DNA of 64,000 nt from Noviluteimonas gilva (GTDB lineage: Bacteria > Pseudomonadota > Gammaproteobacteria > Xanthomonadales > Xanthomonadaceae), in the NCBI RefSeq assembly GCF_009740395.1, contig NZ_WOXT01000001.1, positions 248,001 to 312,000 of the forward strand, given 5' to 3'. The notes under the pieces were generated by a model. It searched no databases. It was not told the origin of the DNA and worked only from the letters and a program-made list of their open reading frames with translations. The stretch's first letter is position 1. Each line of letters opens with the position of its first letter. Below, piece by piece: positions 18,827 through 28,632 of this stretch. Made by a program: the position numbers and the translations under genes.

Positions 18827-19741
18827 TCAGGCGACCCAGCCCGCGATCACGAACAACGCCAGCACCGCCAGCCACAGCAGCAGGATCCGCCACACCAGGC
18901 TCATGGCATCGCGCAGTTCGGGCAGGCCCGGCACGCCGCGCGAGACGGCCACGCCGCCGTCGGCGACGTATTCGGTGTCGATGTCGTCGAGCGCTTCTTC
19001 CGCCAGTTCGCTGCGCACGCTGGCGCGCGCCGCGGCCGCGAGGAAGCGCGTGTCGCCCGAGTAACCCGCGCCACCGGCGGCCTTCCAGGCCTGGAAGACG
19101 CTGTCGAAATTGCCGACGAGCGCCAGCGACAGGGTCATCAACTGGGCGACCGGCCAATCGAGGAATGCGAGCACGGTGCGCGCGGCCTGCGATGCGCCTT
19201 CGGGCAGGCGCTTCTGTGCTTCGCCCTGTGCGCACAGCGACACCAGGCGATAGAGCAACGCGCCGAACGCACCGAGCAGCAGGAACCAGAACAGCACGCC
19301 GAACCACCGCCACAACGCGCAACGGAACACCGCTTCGACGAGCGAGCCGCCATCGAGCGTGGGTTCCACTTGATCCGGGAACAGGCGCGCGGCGGCCTCG
19401 CGGCGGGCGGCGGGATCGGCGGCGTTGACCACCGATTCGACATCGTGGTCCAGGTCGCGCGGGCCCCACGCATAGAACAACGCGGCGAGCGCGAACACGA
19501 AGGCCGGGAATCCGTAGAAGTCCCCGCGCAAGGCGATCTGCAACAACGCGACGAGCAACAGCGGCGGGCCAATGGCGAACAACATCCCGCCCGCGCCGCG
19601 CCACGCCGGATTGTCGCCGAGCTGCGCGGCGAGCCATTCGAGCCAGCGGATGAACCAATCGTAGCGGCGCAACGCGACCAGCGCCGGCATCGAGTGGCCG
19701 ACGAGGAGCGCGATGACGACGGCGATCAGCGTAATGGACAT
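18827..19741 (-). CDS. ampE: AmpE-like inner-membrane protein
   Basis: 304 residues. AmpE is an inner-membrane protein of the CobD/CbiB-like group, associated with AmpD in regulation of beta-lactamase induction in enterobacteria. The N-terminus ITLIAVVIALLVGHSMPALV is a membrane helix followed by YDWFIRWLEWLAAQLG. Further helices occur at about 45-65, 75-95 and 145-175 (GVLFWFLLLGAFGALLYRLV), and the protein ends in a helix (LAVLALFVIAGWVA). The block DWPVAQLMTLSLALVGNFDSVFQAWK is typical of AmpE. There is no ampD beside it here. Confidence 0.85.
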   Translation of the reverse strand: MSITLIAVVIALLVGHSMPALVALRRYDWFIRWLEWLAAQLGDNPAWRGAGGMLFAIGPPLLLVALLQIALRGDFYGFPAFVFALAALFYAWGPRDLDHDVESVVNAADPAARREAAARLFPDQVEPTLDGGSLVEAVFRCALWRWFGVLFWFLLLGAFGALLYRLVSLCAQGEAQKRLPEGASQAARTVLAFLDWPVAQLMTLSLALVGNFDSVFQAWKAAGGAGYSGDTRFLAAAARASVRSELAEEALDDIDTEYVADGGVAVSRGVPGLPELRDAMSLVWRILLLWLAVLALFVIAGWVA

Positions 19742-19814
19742 CGACGACCTCGATCGAGCGGGACCGTGACATCGGACCCGTCAGCGGGATGATACGGAAT
19801 CATCCCATGCGCAA

Positions 19815-20723
19815 TCAGCGCGTGACGGATGCCAACCAGGACTGGATCAACCAACGTGCGATGGAAATCGGCGCGGACAGCGCGATGCCGCCTTCCTCTT
19901 CTTCGGGCCCGACGGCCCAGTCGCGCGCCAATCCGGCGCGGATGGTGTCGGCATCGAACCAGCGCGCGTCGTCCAGTTCCTCCCCCACCACGGGGACGTC
20001 GGGGCCGGCTTCGGCAAGGAATCCGAGCATCAGCGAACCGGGAAACGGCCACGGTTGCGAGGCGACGTAACGGCACGAGCGCACGATCACGCCGGTTTCC
20101 TCGAGCACTTCGCGGGCGACGGTTTGTTCGAGCGATTCGCCCGGCTCGACGAAACCGGCGATCACCGACCAGCGCCGCGGCGGCCAGTTGCGCTGGCGCC
20201 CGAGCAACAGGCGTTGTCCGTCGGTGACCGCGGTGATGATCGCCTGATCGGTGCGCGGGTAGTGCTCGCTGCCGCAGCGCGCGCACTGGCCCAGCCAGCC
20301 GGCGCGCACGAATCCGAGTTCGCCACCGCACACGCCGCAGAACTTGTGGCGCGCATGCCAATGCAACATCGCGCGCGCCTGCGCGAACACGGTGGCCTCG
20401 AAGGTGGGCCATTGCGTGGCCGCGGTGCGCAGTTCGATGCGCGCCGGTGCGTCGTACGCCACGAGCTTGGCCGATTGCGCGAACCACGCCTGCCCTTCGC
20501 GCAAGCCGAGGAAGATCGCGGTGCCGGGGCCACCGCCGAGGGTTGCGCCTTCGGGGGCGAGCAAGGCGTCGTTACGGTCGGCGTACGCGCGGCCGTCGTC
20601 TTCCAGCACGACGATGCGTGCCTGCGGCCACAACGATGCGAGGGTTTCAGGGTCGTCGCGAAGATGGTCGGCGCGATCGAGCGCGCCGTCGACGAAGGCG
20701 AAAGGCGATGGGTTGTTCGTCAC
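19815..20723 (-). CDS. nudC: NAD-capped RNA hydrolase / NADH pyrophosphatase NudC
   Basis: 302 residues from GTG 20723, chosen because it overlaps the erpA stop in a GTGTGA arrangement. NudC hydrolyses NAD(H) and NAD-capped RNA 5' ends. A central C4 zinc ribbon (CGVCGGELG and [10 protein letters not shown]) is followed by the Nudix domain. The Nudix box [20 protein letters not shown] fits G-x5-E-x7-R-E-x-x-E-E. The [14 protein letters not shown] segment is the NudC signature (SQPWPFPxS). All catalytic residues appear intact. The N-terminal domain is divergent, as is usual. Confidence 0.93.
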   Translation of the reverse strand: MTNNPSPFAFVDGALDRADHLRDDPETLASLWPQARIVVLEDDGRAYADRNDALLAPEGATLGGGPGTAIFLGLREGQAWFAQSAKLVAYDAPARIELRTAATQWPTFEATVFAQARAMLHWHARHKFCGVCGGELGFVRAGWLGQCARCGSEHYPRTDQAIITAVTDGQRLLLGRQRNWPPRRWSVIAGFVEPGESLEQTVAREVLEETGVIVRSCRYVASQPWPFPGSLMLGFLAEAGPDVPVVGEELDDARWFDADTIRAGLARDWAVGPEEEEGGIALSAPISIARWLIQSWLASVTR

Positions 20724-21085
20724 ACGGTGAAGCTGCTGCCGCAGCCGCACGTGGTCTTCGCGTTGGGATTGCGGATGACGAACTGCGCGCCCTGCAGGCT
20801 TTCGCTGTAGTCCACTTCCGCGCCCATCAGGTATTGCAGGCTGAGCGGATCGACGAGCAGCGTGACGCCGTCGGTTTCCACCGCCACGTCATCCTCGCCG
20901 CGCGATTCGTCGAATTCGAACCCGTACTGGAACCCCGAGCACCCGCCGCCCTGGATGTACACGCGCAGCTTGAGGTCGGCGTTGCCCTCCTCGGCGATGA
21001 GTTCGCGGACCTTCGCGGCCGCGGCCGGCGAGAACTGCACGGGGGCGTCCAGCTGCTGCCAGGTGGGGAAATCGATCAGTTCCAT
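20720..21085 (-). CDS. erpA: Iron-sulfur cluster insertion protein ErpA
   Basis: 121 residues from ATG 21085. ErpA is an A-type carrier that delivers Fe-S clusters to target enzymes. [18 protein letters not shown] leads into [21 protein letters not shown], with the first conserved Cys in GGGCSGF. The C-terminal [16 protein letters not shown] carries the other two (CGCGSSF), all diagnostic of A-type carriers. The length is slightly above that of E. coli ErpA. It is cotranscribed with nudC by an overlap of 4 bases. The next gene on this strand upstream is the bactofilin gene at 21157. Confidence 0.96.
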   Translation of the reverse strand: MELIDFPTWQQLDAPVQFSPAAAAKVRELIAEEGNADLKLRVYIQGGGCSGFQYGFEFDESRGEDDVAVETDGVTLLVDPLSLQYLMGAEVDYSESLQGAQFVIRNPNAKTTCGCGSSFTV

Positions 21086-21156
21086 GCGCGACAAGATGCG
21101 GGCCGACGGCGCCGCAATCAAGCGGCGCGGGGCCAAAGGCGAGGAAACCGCCTGAC

Positions 21157-21582
21157 TCAGGCGGCGTTGACCGCCACCAGCGTCGGACCTTCGTGCACGG
21201 CGGCCGTGGTGGCATCGGCGTGGACCAGGCGGCCCGTCAGCTGGGCGCCGGCGTGCATTTCGACCATGCGGTAGTGCACGTTGCCCTGCACGCGGGCCTT
21301 GGCGGCCAGTTCGATGCGCTCGGCGGCGTGGACGTCGCCTTCCAGGCGGCCATCGATCATCACGACCGGCGCGCGCACTTCGCCCTCGATGCACCCGTGT
21401 TCGGAGAGCATCAGCACGGCCTGCGTGCCTTCGGTGGCGGTGACGCGGCCGATGATGCGGCCTTCGACGTAGAGCCCGCCGCTGAATTCGATATCGCCGC
21501 GGATGGTGACCTGCGGACCGATGAGCGTGTCGACGGCCTGGCCGTCGCGCGAAGAAGGCTTTGCTTGTGAACCCTTGAACAT
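21157..21582 (-). CDS. Bactofilin
   Basis: 141 residues from ATG 21582. Bactofilins polymerise into cytoplasmic filaments that organise the cell envelope, often in cell shape or polarity. The DUF583 beta-helix core is visible as repeated short strands: [69 protein letters not shown] and [10 protein letters not shown]. The short N-terminal tail ([10 protein letters not shown]) may bind membrane. In Xanthomonadaceae a bactofilin gene near erpA is common as far as I recall. It lies 5 bases downstream of the membrane-protein gene 21588-22322, so the two are coupled. Confidence 0.9.
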   Translation of the reverse strand: MFKGSQAKPSSRDGQAVDTLIGPQVTIRGDIEFSGGLYVEGRIIGRVTATEGTQAVLMLSEHGCIEGEVRAPVVMIDGRLEGDVHAAERIELAAKARVQGNVHYRMVEMHAGAQLTGRLVHADATTAAVHEGPTLVAVNAA

Positions 21583-21587
21583 CCCCA

Positions 21588-22322
21588 CTACTCCCCGGGT
21601 GACGACATCGATGACCACGCGAGCGCCGTGTCGACGTTCGCGCCCTTGCCGCGCAGCGCCACCTTGACGCGCTGCGGCGTGAATCCGGCGGGCAACACGA
21701 TGCTGCCGCCAAGCCGCTGGAAATAGCGGAATTCGTATTGTTGCCCCGCGGCCGCCGGCTTTTGTTGCATCTCGTCCCACTTCACCGTCGTCAGGCGCCC
21801 GTCCCTCACCCCTTCGACGTCGAACTTCATTTCGCCCTGGCTCACCGCGCCGCGATTGAGGCTTTGCGTGAGCACGACCTGGTAGCGCCAGCTGCCGCCG
21901 GCTTCGCGTTCGAATTCCGCCGAATGCACGGTCAGGCCCTTGCGCTCGGCACCGCTGCCGACGAAACGTTCGTAGAAGGCGACGTCGGCGCGCAGGCTCG
22001 CGATCTGCTCGTCCTTGTCGGCCAGCATCGCCTGCACGTCGCGGTTGGCGTCGCGGGTGATCTGGTCGGAGCGCGTGAGCGTGGAGACGCGTTGCTGGAG
22101 TTCGGAGACCTGGGCCTGCGAGGCCTTCAGGCGGCGATCGCTCTCGGCGATGCGGGCTTCGGGCGAACCGACCGTGGGTTTGGCGAGCCACCAGGCCAGG
22201 CCACCGCCGACCAGCAGGCCGAACACCACGGCGCCCACGAGCCAGCCCCAGGCCGGCACGCGGCCGCGGCCTTCACGGGGGACGATCTCGAATTGCGGGC
22301 TGGGCCTCGGGGTCGGCTCCAT
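21588..22322 (-). CDS. Single-pass membrane protein with coiled coil (DUF6776-like)
   Basis: 244 residues. I chose ATG 22322 because a ggag sits 6 bases before it; an in-frame GTG exists four codons upstream. One membrane helix ([20 protein letters not shown]) is followed by a long coiled coil ([20 protein letters not shown] ... [21 protein letters not shown]) and then a beta-rich C-terminal domain ([21 protein letters not shown] ... ILP-like [13 protein letters not shown]). This matches an uncharacterised proteobacterial family that I recall as DUF6776. It probably works with the bactofilin encoded 5 bases downstream, for example as a membrane partner; this is inferred from the gene pair only. 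Confidence 0.78.
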   Translation of the reverse strand: MEPTPRPSPQFEIVPREGRGRVPAWGWLVGAVVFGLLVGGGLAWWLAKPTVGSPEARIAESDRRLKASQAQVSELQQRVSTLTRSDQITRDANRDVQAMLADKDEQIASLRADVAFYERFVGSGAERKGLTVHSAEFEREAGGSWRYQVVLTQSLNRGAVSQGEMKFDVEGVRDGRLTTVKWDEMQQKPAAAGQQYEFRYFQRLGGSIVLPAGFTPQRVKVALRGKGANVDTALAWSSMSSPGE

Positions 22323-22415
22323 CGCGGGCTCCACGGGACGACGCGAGGGCCGCGCCTATACTCGGGCCGGCGAGTGTACGGCCTTTGCCCGCCGGCCGAT
22401 TGGAGGAACGTTCCC

Positions 22416-23021
22416 ATGTCCGAAGCCCATCTTTTCGCGATCGGGATATTGCTGGCCTGGCTGGCGGGGATCCGCGTGTACCTCACGGTGTTCGGCATCG
22501 GTCTTGCCGGCGCGATGGGCTGGCTCGACCTGCCGACCGCGCTGGAACCCACGACCTCGCCCTGGGTGCTCGGCGTCTCGGGCCTGCTGGCGGCGGCGGA
22601 GTTCTTCGCCGACAAGATTCCCGGCGTCGACTCGGGCTGGGACCTGCTGCACACGGTGCTGCGCGTGCCGGTCGGTGCATTCCTCGCGGCGGCGACCCTT
22701 TCGCCCGACGGGAGCCTCGGCCCCGGCATGCTCGCCACCGGTGCGGGCGTGGCCCTCACCAGCCACGTGCTGAAGGCGGGAAGCCGCGCGTTGCTGAATA
22801 CTTCCCCGGAACCGGTGAGCAACTGGACCGCCTCGGTGACCGAGGACGTGGCGGTGGTCGGCGGACTCGCGCTCGCCTTCGCGCATCCCTGGATCGCGCT
22901 GGCGATCGTCATCGTGATCAGCGTGCTGATGGCGACCGCGGTGTGGTGGCTGTGGCGGAGCATCCGCCGCGCGCTTTTCGGGCCCCGCACGGTGCCGGCG
23001 ACCACGAATGTGCCGCAGTGA
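22416..23021 (+). CDS. DUF4126 membrane protein
   Basis: 201 residues from ATG 22416, 9 bases after ggagg. The protein has about five membrane helices and the features of DUF4126: LLAWLAGIRVYLTVFGIGLAG, the short motif AAEFFADKIPGVDSGWDLLHT, the block GAGVALTSHVLKAGSRALLNTSPEPVSNW and a C-terminal helix (IVIVISVLMATAVWWLW). The function of the family is unknown; charged residues in the AEFFADKIP block are conserved. It is divergent from the membrane-protein gene at 21588-22322, with about 90 bases between the starts. Confidence 0.85.
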   Translation: MSEAHLFAIGILLAWLAGIRVYLTVFGIGLAGAMGWLDLPTALEPTTSPWVLGVSGLLAAAEFFADKIPGVDSGWDLLHTVLRVPVGAFLAAATLSPDGSLGPGMLATGAGVALTSHVLKAGSRALLNTSPEPVSNWTASVTEDVAVVGGLALAFAHPWIALAIVIVISVLMATAVWWLWRSIRRALFGPRTVPATTNVPQ

Positions 23022-23127
23022 GGAACACGTCACGTCTTGCAAGCGGCTGGCCGAAGGCGTATCCAGTTTCCGTGCTCTTCCCTTGATGGGGAGCAGGGGA
23101 TAATGGCGGCACACGCCGGGGGAGCCG

Positions 23128-25317
23128 ATGCCCGCCACCAAAAAACGCCAACAGGCGTCGACCGATCCGCTGTCGCAATTCCGCGGCGGCGTGGATGGCC
23201 TTGCGCAACATTTGCGCAATCGTCGCGCGATGGGCTGGGATCCCGGCTCGTTCGAGCAGATCGCCCATGAAGTCGACCGCCTCCACGGACAGGCCGTGCG
23301 CCTCGACCAGCGCTGGGCGGGCATGCTCGCGCAGTTGCACGGGCAGATTTCGGCCGCGCGCGTCGCGCAGCACATGCCGGATGCCGCTTCGACCGCGCAG
23401 CTGATCTCGGTCGCCGAAAATCTCCTGCTGCAGTTGCCGACCGCCGCGAAAGCCGCCGACGACGAGCCTGCCGCGCGCGCCGAAACCCCGCCGCAGGGTT
23501 ACTGGCGCCGCTGGAGCGAAGACGCACCGGCGGTCGACGCCGCCCCCGACGCGACCGCGCAGGACGCCACGCCCGGCGAACCCGTGCCGACGTCCGCATC
23601 CGCTTCGACCGGATCGTCCCCGACGCCCGCAACGGCCGACAACGTCCCCCTGCCCCCGCTGGGCACGGGCGAAGAACCGCCGTATCGCGTGCTCATCGTC
23701 GAAGACGACCGCGCGCAGGCGATGTTCGCCGAGGGTGTGTTGAACGGCGCCGGCATCGAAGCCGTCGTCGCCGCCGAATCGCGCGACGTGCTGGACATGA
23801 TGGAGCGCGTCAAGCCGGACCTGGTGCTGATGGACCTGCACATGCCCGGCATGTCGGGCACCGAACTGACGACGATGATCCGCGCGCACGAGTCGTTCCT
23901 GCACACGCCGATCGTCTTCCTCACCGGCGATCCGGATCCGGAAAAGCAATACGAAGTGCTCGAAGTCGGCGCCGACGATTTCCTGCAGAAGCCCATCCGC
24001 CCGCGGCACCTGATCGCCGCGATCGAAAGCCGCGTCAAGCGCGCACGCGCCCTGGGCAAGCAGCGCATGACCGAAGCCAGCCGCCACCCGGCGACCGGCC
24101 TGATGGCGCGCCCGGTGTTGTTGCAGCAGTTGAGCACCGCGTTGCCGGTGAACGCCGGCGGCGTGTACTTCCTCGAAATCGAAGGCACCTCGACGCTGCG
24201 CGAACGCTTCGGCTACGCCGCGCTCGAACGCCTGATGACCGAAGCCGGCCGCCGCCTGGGCGCGCTCGCCGGCGCGCATCCGGCCACGCGACTAAACGAT
24301 CACTCGTTCCTGATCTACACGCCGAACCTCGAAGACCTCGCGCTCGATCGCCAGGCGCGCGTATGGCGCGACGGGCTGTCGCAGAAGCCCTTCGATGTCG
24401 ACGGGCACTCGATCAAGTTGCGCGTCACCGTCGGATACACGGCGCTGCGCCACGGCTTCACCGATGCGGGTAGCGCGCTGGAAGCCGCGGAACAGGCGTC
24501 GCGCCACGCGCGGTCGCAGGCGCTGGGCATCTTCGCGTACGAACCGCCGAACCACGGCCAGACGAGCGACTTGTCCGACTATCTGCGCGACGCGCTCGCG
24601 GACGATCGCTTCGAATTGATCTACCAGCCGATCGTCGCGGTCGCCGGCGGCGACGAAGCGCAATACCAGACGCTGCTGCGCATGCAGGCGGCCGACGGCA
24701 CCCTGCACAACGCCGCCGAAATCGTGCCCGCCGCCGAACAGGCCGGGATGATCCACGACATCGATCGCTGGGTGCTGGAACGCGCGCTCGACGTGTTGCA
24801 ACAACGTCGTGCGCAGAGTCGACCGGTGCGTTTGTTCGTGCCGCAGTCTTCGCGCACGCTCGCACGCGATGCGTATGCCGAATGGCTCGCCTCCGCGATC
24901 GCGGTGCGTGGCCTGGAAGGCCCATCGCTGGTCATCGACATTCGCCTGGCCGACGCGCTGATCCACGCGGTGACGCTGAAATCCTTCTGCGATCAGCTCG
25001 TGCCGGTGGGCGTGCAGTTCTGCCTGAGCCAGTACGAGCATTCGCCGGACGCCGATTCGCTGCTCACACAGTTGCCGCTCGGCTACATCCGCCTGTCGGC
25101 GCGTTACGCGCATGCCGATGGCGGCGCGTTGCGCGATGCGATGCGCACGTCGATCGACCGCGCGCATCGCCAGGGCCTGCAAGTGATCGGACACAGTGTC
25201 GAAGATCCGCAAGCCGCAGCGACTTTGTGGATGAGCGGCATCGACTTCATCCAGGGCAACCTCGTCCAGCAGGCGGCGAGCGAGCTCGATTTCGACTTCA
25301 AGAACGCGGTGCTCTGA
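23128..25317 (+). CDS. REC-GGDEF-EAL protein with degenerate output motifs (FimX-like)
   Basis: 729 residues. Order: N-terminal helical region 1-110; Ala/Pro linker to 185; receiver domain 187-305 with phospho-acceptor Asp236 (VLMDLHMPG) and Lys in QKP; GGDEF-like domain about 318-475, in which the active-site loop reads RLNDHSF at 388-394 instead of GGDEF; EAL-like domain about 482-720, in which YQPIV is kept but the EAL position reads QTL. Both enzymatic sites therefore look inactive. Such proteins bind cyclic di-GMP as effectors; FimX, which controls type IV pili in Xanthomonas and Pseudomonas, is the best-known model. The stop overlaps the next gene (TGATG), so it is coupled to a hybrid kinase that could phosphorylate Asp236. 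Confidence 0.85.
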   Translation: MPATKKRQQASTDPLSQFRGGVDGLAQHLRNRRAMGWDPGSFEQIAHEVDRLHGQAVRLDQRWAGMLAQLHGQISAARVAQHMPDAASTAQLISVAENLLLQLPTAAKAADDEPAARAETPPQGYWRRWSEDAPAVDAAPDATAQDATPGEPVPTSASASTGSSPTPATADNVPLPPLGTGEEPPYRVLIVEDDRAQAMFAEGVLNGAGIEAVVAAESRDVLDMMERVKPDLVLMDLHMPGMSGTELTTMIRAHESFLHTPIVFLTGDPDPEKQYEVLEVGADDFLQKPIRPRHLIAAIESRVKRARALGKQRMTEASRHPATGLMARPVLLQQLSTALPVNAGGVYFLEIEGTSTLRERFGYAALERLMTEAGRRLGALAGAHPATRLNDHSFLIYTPNLEDLALDRQARVWRDGLSQKPFDVDGHSIKLRVTVGYTALRHGFTDAGSALEAAEQASRHARSQALGIFAYEPPNHGQTSDLSDYLRDALADDRFELIYQPIVAVAGGDEAQYQTLLRMQAADGTLHNAAEIVPAAEQAGMIHDIDRWVLERALDVLQQRRAQSRPVRLFVPQSSRTLARDAYAEWLASAIAVRGLEGPSLVIDIRLADALIHAVTLKSFCDQLVPVGVQFCLSQYEHSPDADSLLTQLPLGYIRLSARYAHADGGALRDAMRTSIDRAHRQGLQVIGHSVEDPQAAATLWMSGIDFIQGNLVQQAASELDFDFKNAVL

Positions 25318-27767
25318 TGCCCGAACGCCAGGCCACGAGCCGCTGGCTCACGATGCGGTGGCTGGCGCTCGGCGCGGCCGCCGGTGCAGCGGTTTCGCTC
25401 GCGCTGGAAGCGGGCGGGATCGAAGGTCCCTGGCAATTCGCCGCGCTGCTCTTCGTGCTGACCGCACTGATCGCGCTGATGGCGATCGTCTACGTGCTGC
25501 ATCGTCGCGACCAGCAGATGGCGGCGATGGAAGAGAAGGCGCAGAAGGACCAGTTCCAGGTCGACCAGTTGCAGCGCGAAATCCAGCGCCACCACGAACT
25601 CGAACAGCAATTGACGAAGGCCAAGCAGGCGGCCGAATCGGCGGTGCTGGCCAAGGGCGAGTTCCTCGCCACGATGAGCCACGAAATCCGCACGCCGCTC
25701 AACGGCATCGTGCCGATGCTCGATCTTCTGTTGCACGCGCGCTTGCTGCCCGATCAGCACGAGCTCGTGCGCACGGCGTACACCTCGTCGCAGCAGTTGC
25801 TGCGCATCGTCGACGACATCCTCGACTACTCCAAGCTCGAAGCGAACAAGCTCGAACTGGAAACCACGACCTTCAACCTGCGCGACCTGCTCGAAGCGGT
25901 CATGCAGTTGATGGAGCGTCCTGCCGAATCCAAGGGCCTGCGCCTGCACCTGCACCTGGATCCCGGCGTGCGCCTGCCGGTGCGCGGCGATCCGGTGCGC
26001 CTGCGCCAGGTGCTGACGAATCTGATCAGCAATGCGGTGAAGTTCACCGAGCGCGGTTCGATTTCGGTCAGCGTGCGCCGCGTGGGCGAAACCACGGCGC
26101 AGCACCAGTTGCGTTTCGAAGTGCGCGACACCGGCATCGGCATCGCGACCGATGCGCAGTCGCGCCTGTTCCATGCCTTCACGCAAGCCGACGCGTCGAC
26201 CACGCGTTTGTACGGCGGCACGGGCCTGGGCCTGGCGATCTGCCACCGCATCGTGGATTTGATGGGCGGCCGCATCGGCGTGCAATCCGAACCCGGGCAC
26301 GGGGCGACCTTCCATTTCGAAATCCCGCTGCTCAAGGTGCTCGGCGACATGCCGACGCGCGAATCCGACCTCAGCGGCCAGCGCCTGCTGCTGCTCACGT
26401 CGGACGCGCGCCTGCGCACGCGCCTGAGCATGTTGATGCCGAATTGGGGGTTGCGCGTCACGACGGTGGAGACGACGCAGGAAGCGCTCGATCGCCTGCG
26501 CGCCGCCGCGACGCAAGGCCCGCCGTGGACCTACGGCGTCGTGCTCGCCGATCTGGGAAGCATGCGAAACACGGCGATCGCACTGCATCGCAACGTCGGC
26601 CGGCACGCGAGTTTCGGCGACGTGCGCCTGGTCTATCTGTATTCCGACGAAGAAGTGCCGCAGGAACTGCACACCGGCGCGACGCTGCTGCCGCGCCAGG
26701 CGCCCGACGCGGAACTGCGCGCGGCGCTCGCGCAACGCGCCCCGCGCGGCGAAACGACCGAAGAACGCAAGGCGTACGACAGCGACAAGCCCGCCAAGCA
26801 TTGGCAGGCGCGCGTGCTGCTGGTCGAAGACAACCCGGTCAACCTGCTCGTCGCGCAGCGCCTGTTGAGCGTGCTCGGCCTGGAATGCGACACGGCCACC
26901 AACGGCGAAGCGGCGTTGATGCGGATGCGCGATGGCAACTACGACCTCGTGCTCATGGATTGCCAGATGCCGGTGCTCGATGGCTACAGCGCCGCGCGCA
27001 AGTGGCGCGAAATCGAAGGCGCCGATCCGACCGGTCCGCACCTGCCGATCGTCGCGATGACGGCGAACGCGATGGCCGGCGATCGCCAGCGCTGCCTCGA
27101 AGCGGGCATGGACGACTACCTCGCCAAGCCCGTGACGCGCGGACAACTCGAACATTGCCTGCGCCGCTGGCTGCAGGACACGCCGCGTGCGCGCGGTCCG
27201 TCGGCGGAAGCGTTCGCCGATGCGACCGCCGGCCCGTCGATGCCCGCCAGGCCTGCAACGCCCGTGCCGCCGGTCGCGCCGACGTCGTCGCGTCCGCCTT
27301 CCTTCGCGATGCCGACCGTGGAGTCCGCCGACATGCCTGTTGCGCCGCCGAAGCCGCCTGCCGCACCGTCGCCGGAGCCGACGCCGACCGTGATGCAAAC
27401 CGCGCCGGTCGATCCGATCATCGACGACGGCGCGCTCGACGAGCTCTACGCCGTCATCGGCGCGGACGCCTCGCGCATCGTGCAGGTCTTCCTCGAAGAT
27501 GCGCCGCACTTGCTCGCGCAACTCGAACGCGCGGCGCTGGCGCCGGACTACAACGCATTGCGCGAAGCGGCGCACTCGCTGAAATCCTCCAGCGCGAACC
27601 TCGGCGCGATGGCGCTGTCAGCCGCCGCCAAGCGCATCGAACTCGGCGCGCGCATGGAAACGCTGGACCGTCCCGCGGTCGCGGTGACGATGCTGACGGA
27701 CGAATTCGAACGCGCGCGCGCGGCGTTGCAGCTCAGGCTGCGCAAGCGCCGCACGGCGGAGGTTTGA
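25317..27767 (+). CDS. Hybrid histidine kinase: 2 TM - HisKA - HATPase - REC - REC - Hpt
   Basis: 816 residues from ATG 25317, which overlaps the preceding stop. Two membrane helices (about 13-30 and 38-60) enclose almost no periplasmic loop, then a coiled coil leads into HisKA (FLATMSHEIRTPLNG). HATPase boxes are LISNAVKFTERG, DTGIGI and YGGTGLGLAI. A pseudo-receiver (about 350-470, LLLLTSDARLR) lacks the Asp. A true receiver has VLLVEDNPVN, VLMDCQMPV and AKP. A Pro-rich linker ends in an Hpt domain with the phospho-His in REAAHSLKSSSANLGA. This BarA-like phosphorelay chain probably signals to the coupled REC-GGDEF-EAL protein; this is inferred from the overlap. Confidence 0.92.
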   Translation: MPERQATSRWLTMRWLALGAAAGAAVSLALEAGGIEGPWQFAALLFVLTALIALMAIVYVLHRRDQQMAAMEEKAQKDQFQVDQLQREIQRHHELEQQLTKAKQAAESAVLAKGEFLATMSHEIRTPLNGIVPMLDLLLHARLLPDQHELVRTAYTSSQQLLRIVDDILDYSKLEANKLELETTTFNLRDLLEAVMQLMERPAESKGLRLHLHLDPGVRLPVRGDPVRLRQVLTNLISNAVKFTERGSISVSVRRVGETTAQHQLRFEVRDTGIGIATDAQSRLFHAFTQADASTTRLYGGTGLGLAICHRIVDLMGGRIGVQSEPGHGATFHFEIPLLKVLGDMPTRESDLSGQRLLLLTSDARLRTRLSMLMPNWGLRVTTVETTQEALDRLRAAATQGPPWTYGVVLADLGSMRNTAIALHRNVGRHASFGDVRLVYLYSDEEVPQELHTGATLLPRQAPDAELRAALAQRAPRGETTEERKAYDSDKPAKHWQARVLLVEDNPVNLLVAQRLLSVLGLECDTATNGEAALMRMRDGNYDLVLMDCQMPVLDGYSAARKWREIEGADPTGPHLPIVAMTANAMAGDRQRCLEAGMDDYLAKPVTRGQLEHCLRRWLQDTPRARGPSAEAFADATAGPSMPARPATPVPPVAPTSSRPPSFAMPTVESADMPVAPPKPPAAPSPEPTPTVMQTAPVDPIIDDGALDELYAVIGADASRIVQVFLEDAPHLLAQLERAALAPDYNALREAAHSLKSSSANLGAMALSAAAKRIELGARMETLDRPAVAVTMLTDEFERARAALQLRLRKRRTAEV

Positions 27768-27773
27768 CGCTGA

Positions 27774-28244
27774 CTACTCTTCGATCTTCGTGATCAGGTA
27801 GTTCGCTTCACCGACGCGTCCGATCAAGTCGAGCTGCGTTTCGATCCAGTCGATGTGTTCCTCTTCCGAATCGAGGATGTCGGTGAACAAGCGGCGGCTT
27901 ACCGAGTCGCGGATGCTCTCGCAGTAGGAGATCGCATCGCGCAGCACCGGCAGGGCTTCGAGTTCCAGCGCGAGGTCGGCCTTGAGCACTTCGACCGGGT
28001 TCTCGCCGATGCGAATCTTGCCGAGCGCCTGGAAGTTCGGCAGGCCTTCGAGGAACAGGATGCGCTCGGCCAGTCGATCGGCGTGCTTCATCTCGTCGAT
28101 CGATTCCTTGTATTCGTGCTCGGCCAGTTCCTTCAGGCCCCAGTTCTTCAGCATCTTGGCGTGCAGGAAGTACTGGTTGATCGCGGTCAGCTCGTTGTAG
28201 AGCGCCTTGTTGAGATGTTCGATGACCTTGGGGTCGCCCTTCAT
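27774..28244 (-). CDS. bfr: Bacterioferritin
   Basis: 156 residues, the normal Bfr length. Iron-storage protein forming a 24-subunit shell with ferroxidase centres and haem b. The N-terminus [30 protein letters not shown] contains the ferroxidase Glu18 region. Next come [21 protein letters not shown] (Glu51, His54 and the haem Met52 in DEMKHAD) and the C-terminal [17 protein letters not shown] with the remaining Glu and His ligands. The haem-ligand Met is present. bfd lies upstream on the same strand, giving a bfd-bfr pair. Confidence 0.97.
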   Translation of the reverse strand: MKGDPKVIEHLNKALYNELTAINQYFLHAKMLKNWGLKELAEHEYKESIDEMKHADRLAERILFLEGLPNFQALGKIRIGENPVEVLKADLALELEALPVLRDAISYCESIRDSVSRRLFTDILDSEEEHIDWIETQLDLIGRVGEANYLITKIEE

Positions 28245-28366
28245 ATCCGTGCTCCGTGCGGGAATGCGCGGATGCTAGCGCTCCTGCGCAAGGCACGACG
28301 AAACGCGATGCGTTTGCATTCAACGCACCGCGGTCGGTTGGAGTTGGGTCGAAACGAAGGGCCGCC

Positions 28367-28573
28367 TCAGGCGGCTTGCAGCACCGGCAGTTCGGCGAAG
28401 CCCGGCTCGGCGGGCGCGTGGCGCGCCAGCAGGTCCGCGGCCATGTCCATGCAGCTGCCGCAGGTGGAGCCGGCGCCGGTGCGCATCGTCAGCTCGGTCA
28501 CGCTCGTGACGCCGCTTTCCGCGGCCTCGCGAATGGTGCTGTCGGTGATGCCGTGGCAGATGCAGACGAACAT
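28367..28573 (-). CDS. bfd: Bacterioferritin-associated ferredoxin
   Basis: 68 residues from ATG 28573. Bfd is a [2Fe-2S] protein that reduces bacterioferritin iron for release. The four cysteines fit the BFD domain: CIC near the N-terminus (MFVCICHGITDSTIREA) and the pair in GSTCGSCM. The length is normal. The gene lies 122 bases upstream of bfr on the same strand. The sequence upstream contains an imperfect AT-rich phrase (aaatgcgaatcattgtcaatt) with similarity to Fur boxes. Iron regulation is expected for this pair but is inferred. Confidence 0.93.
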   Translation of the reverse strand: MFVCICHGITDSTIREAAESGVTSVTELTMRTGAGSTCGSCMDMAADLLARHAPAEPGFAELPVLQAA

Positions 28574-28632
28574 GGGGGAGGAACCGCAGGCCGGGGAGGA
28601 CGGCGCCATTTCCCCATAAATGCGAATCATTG

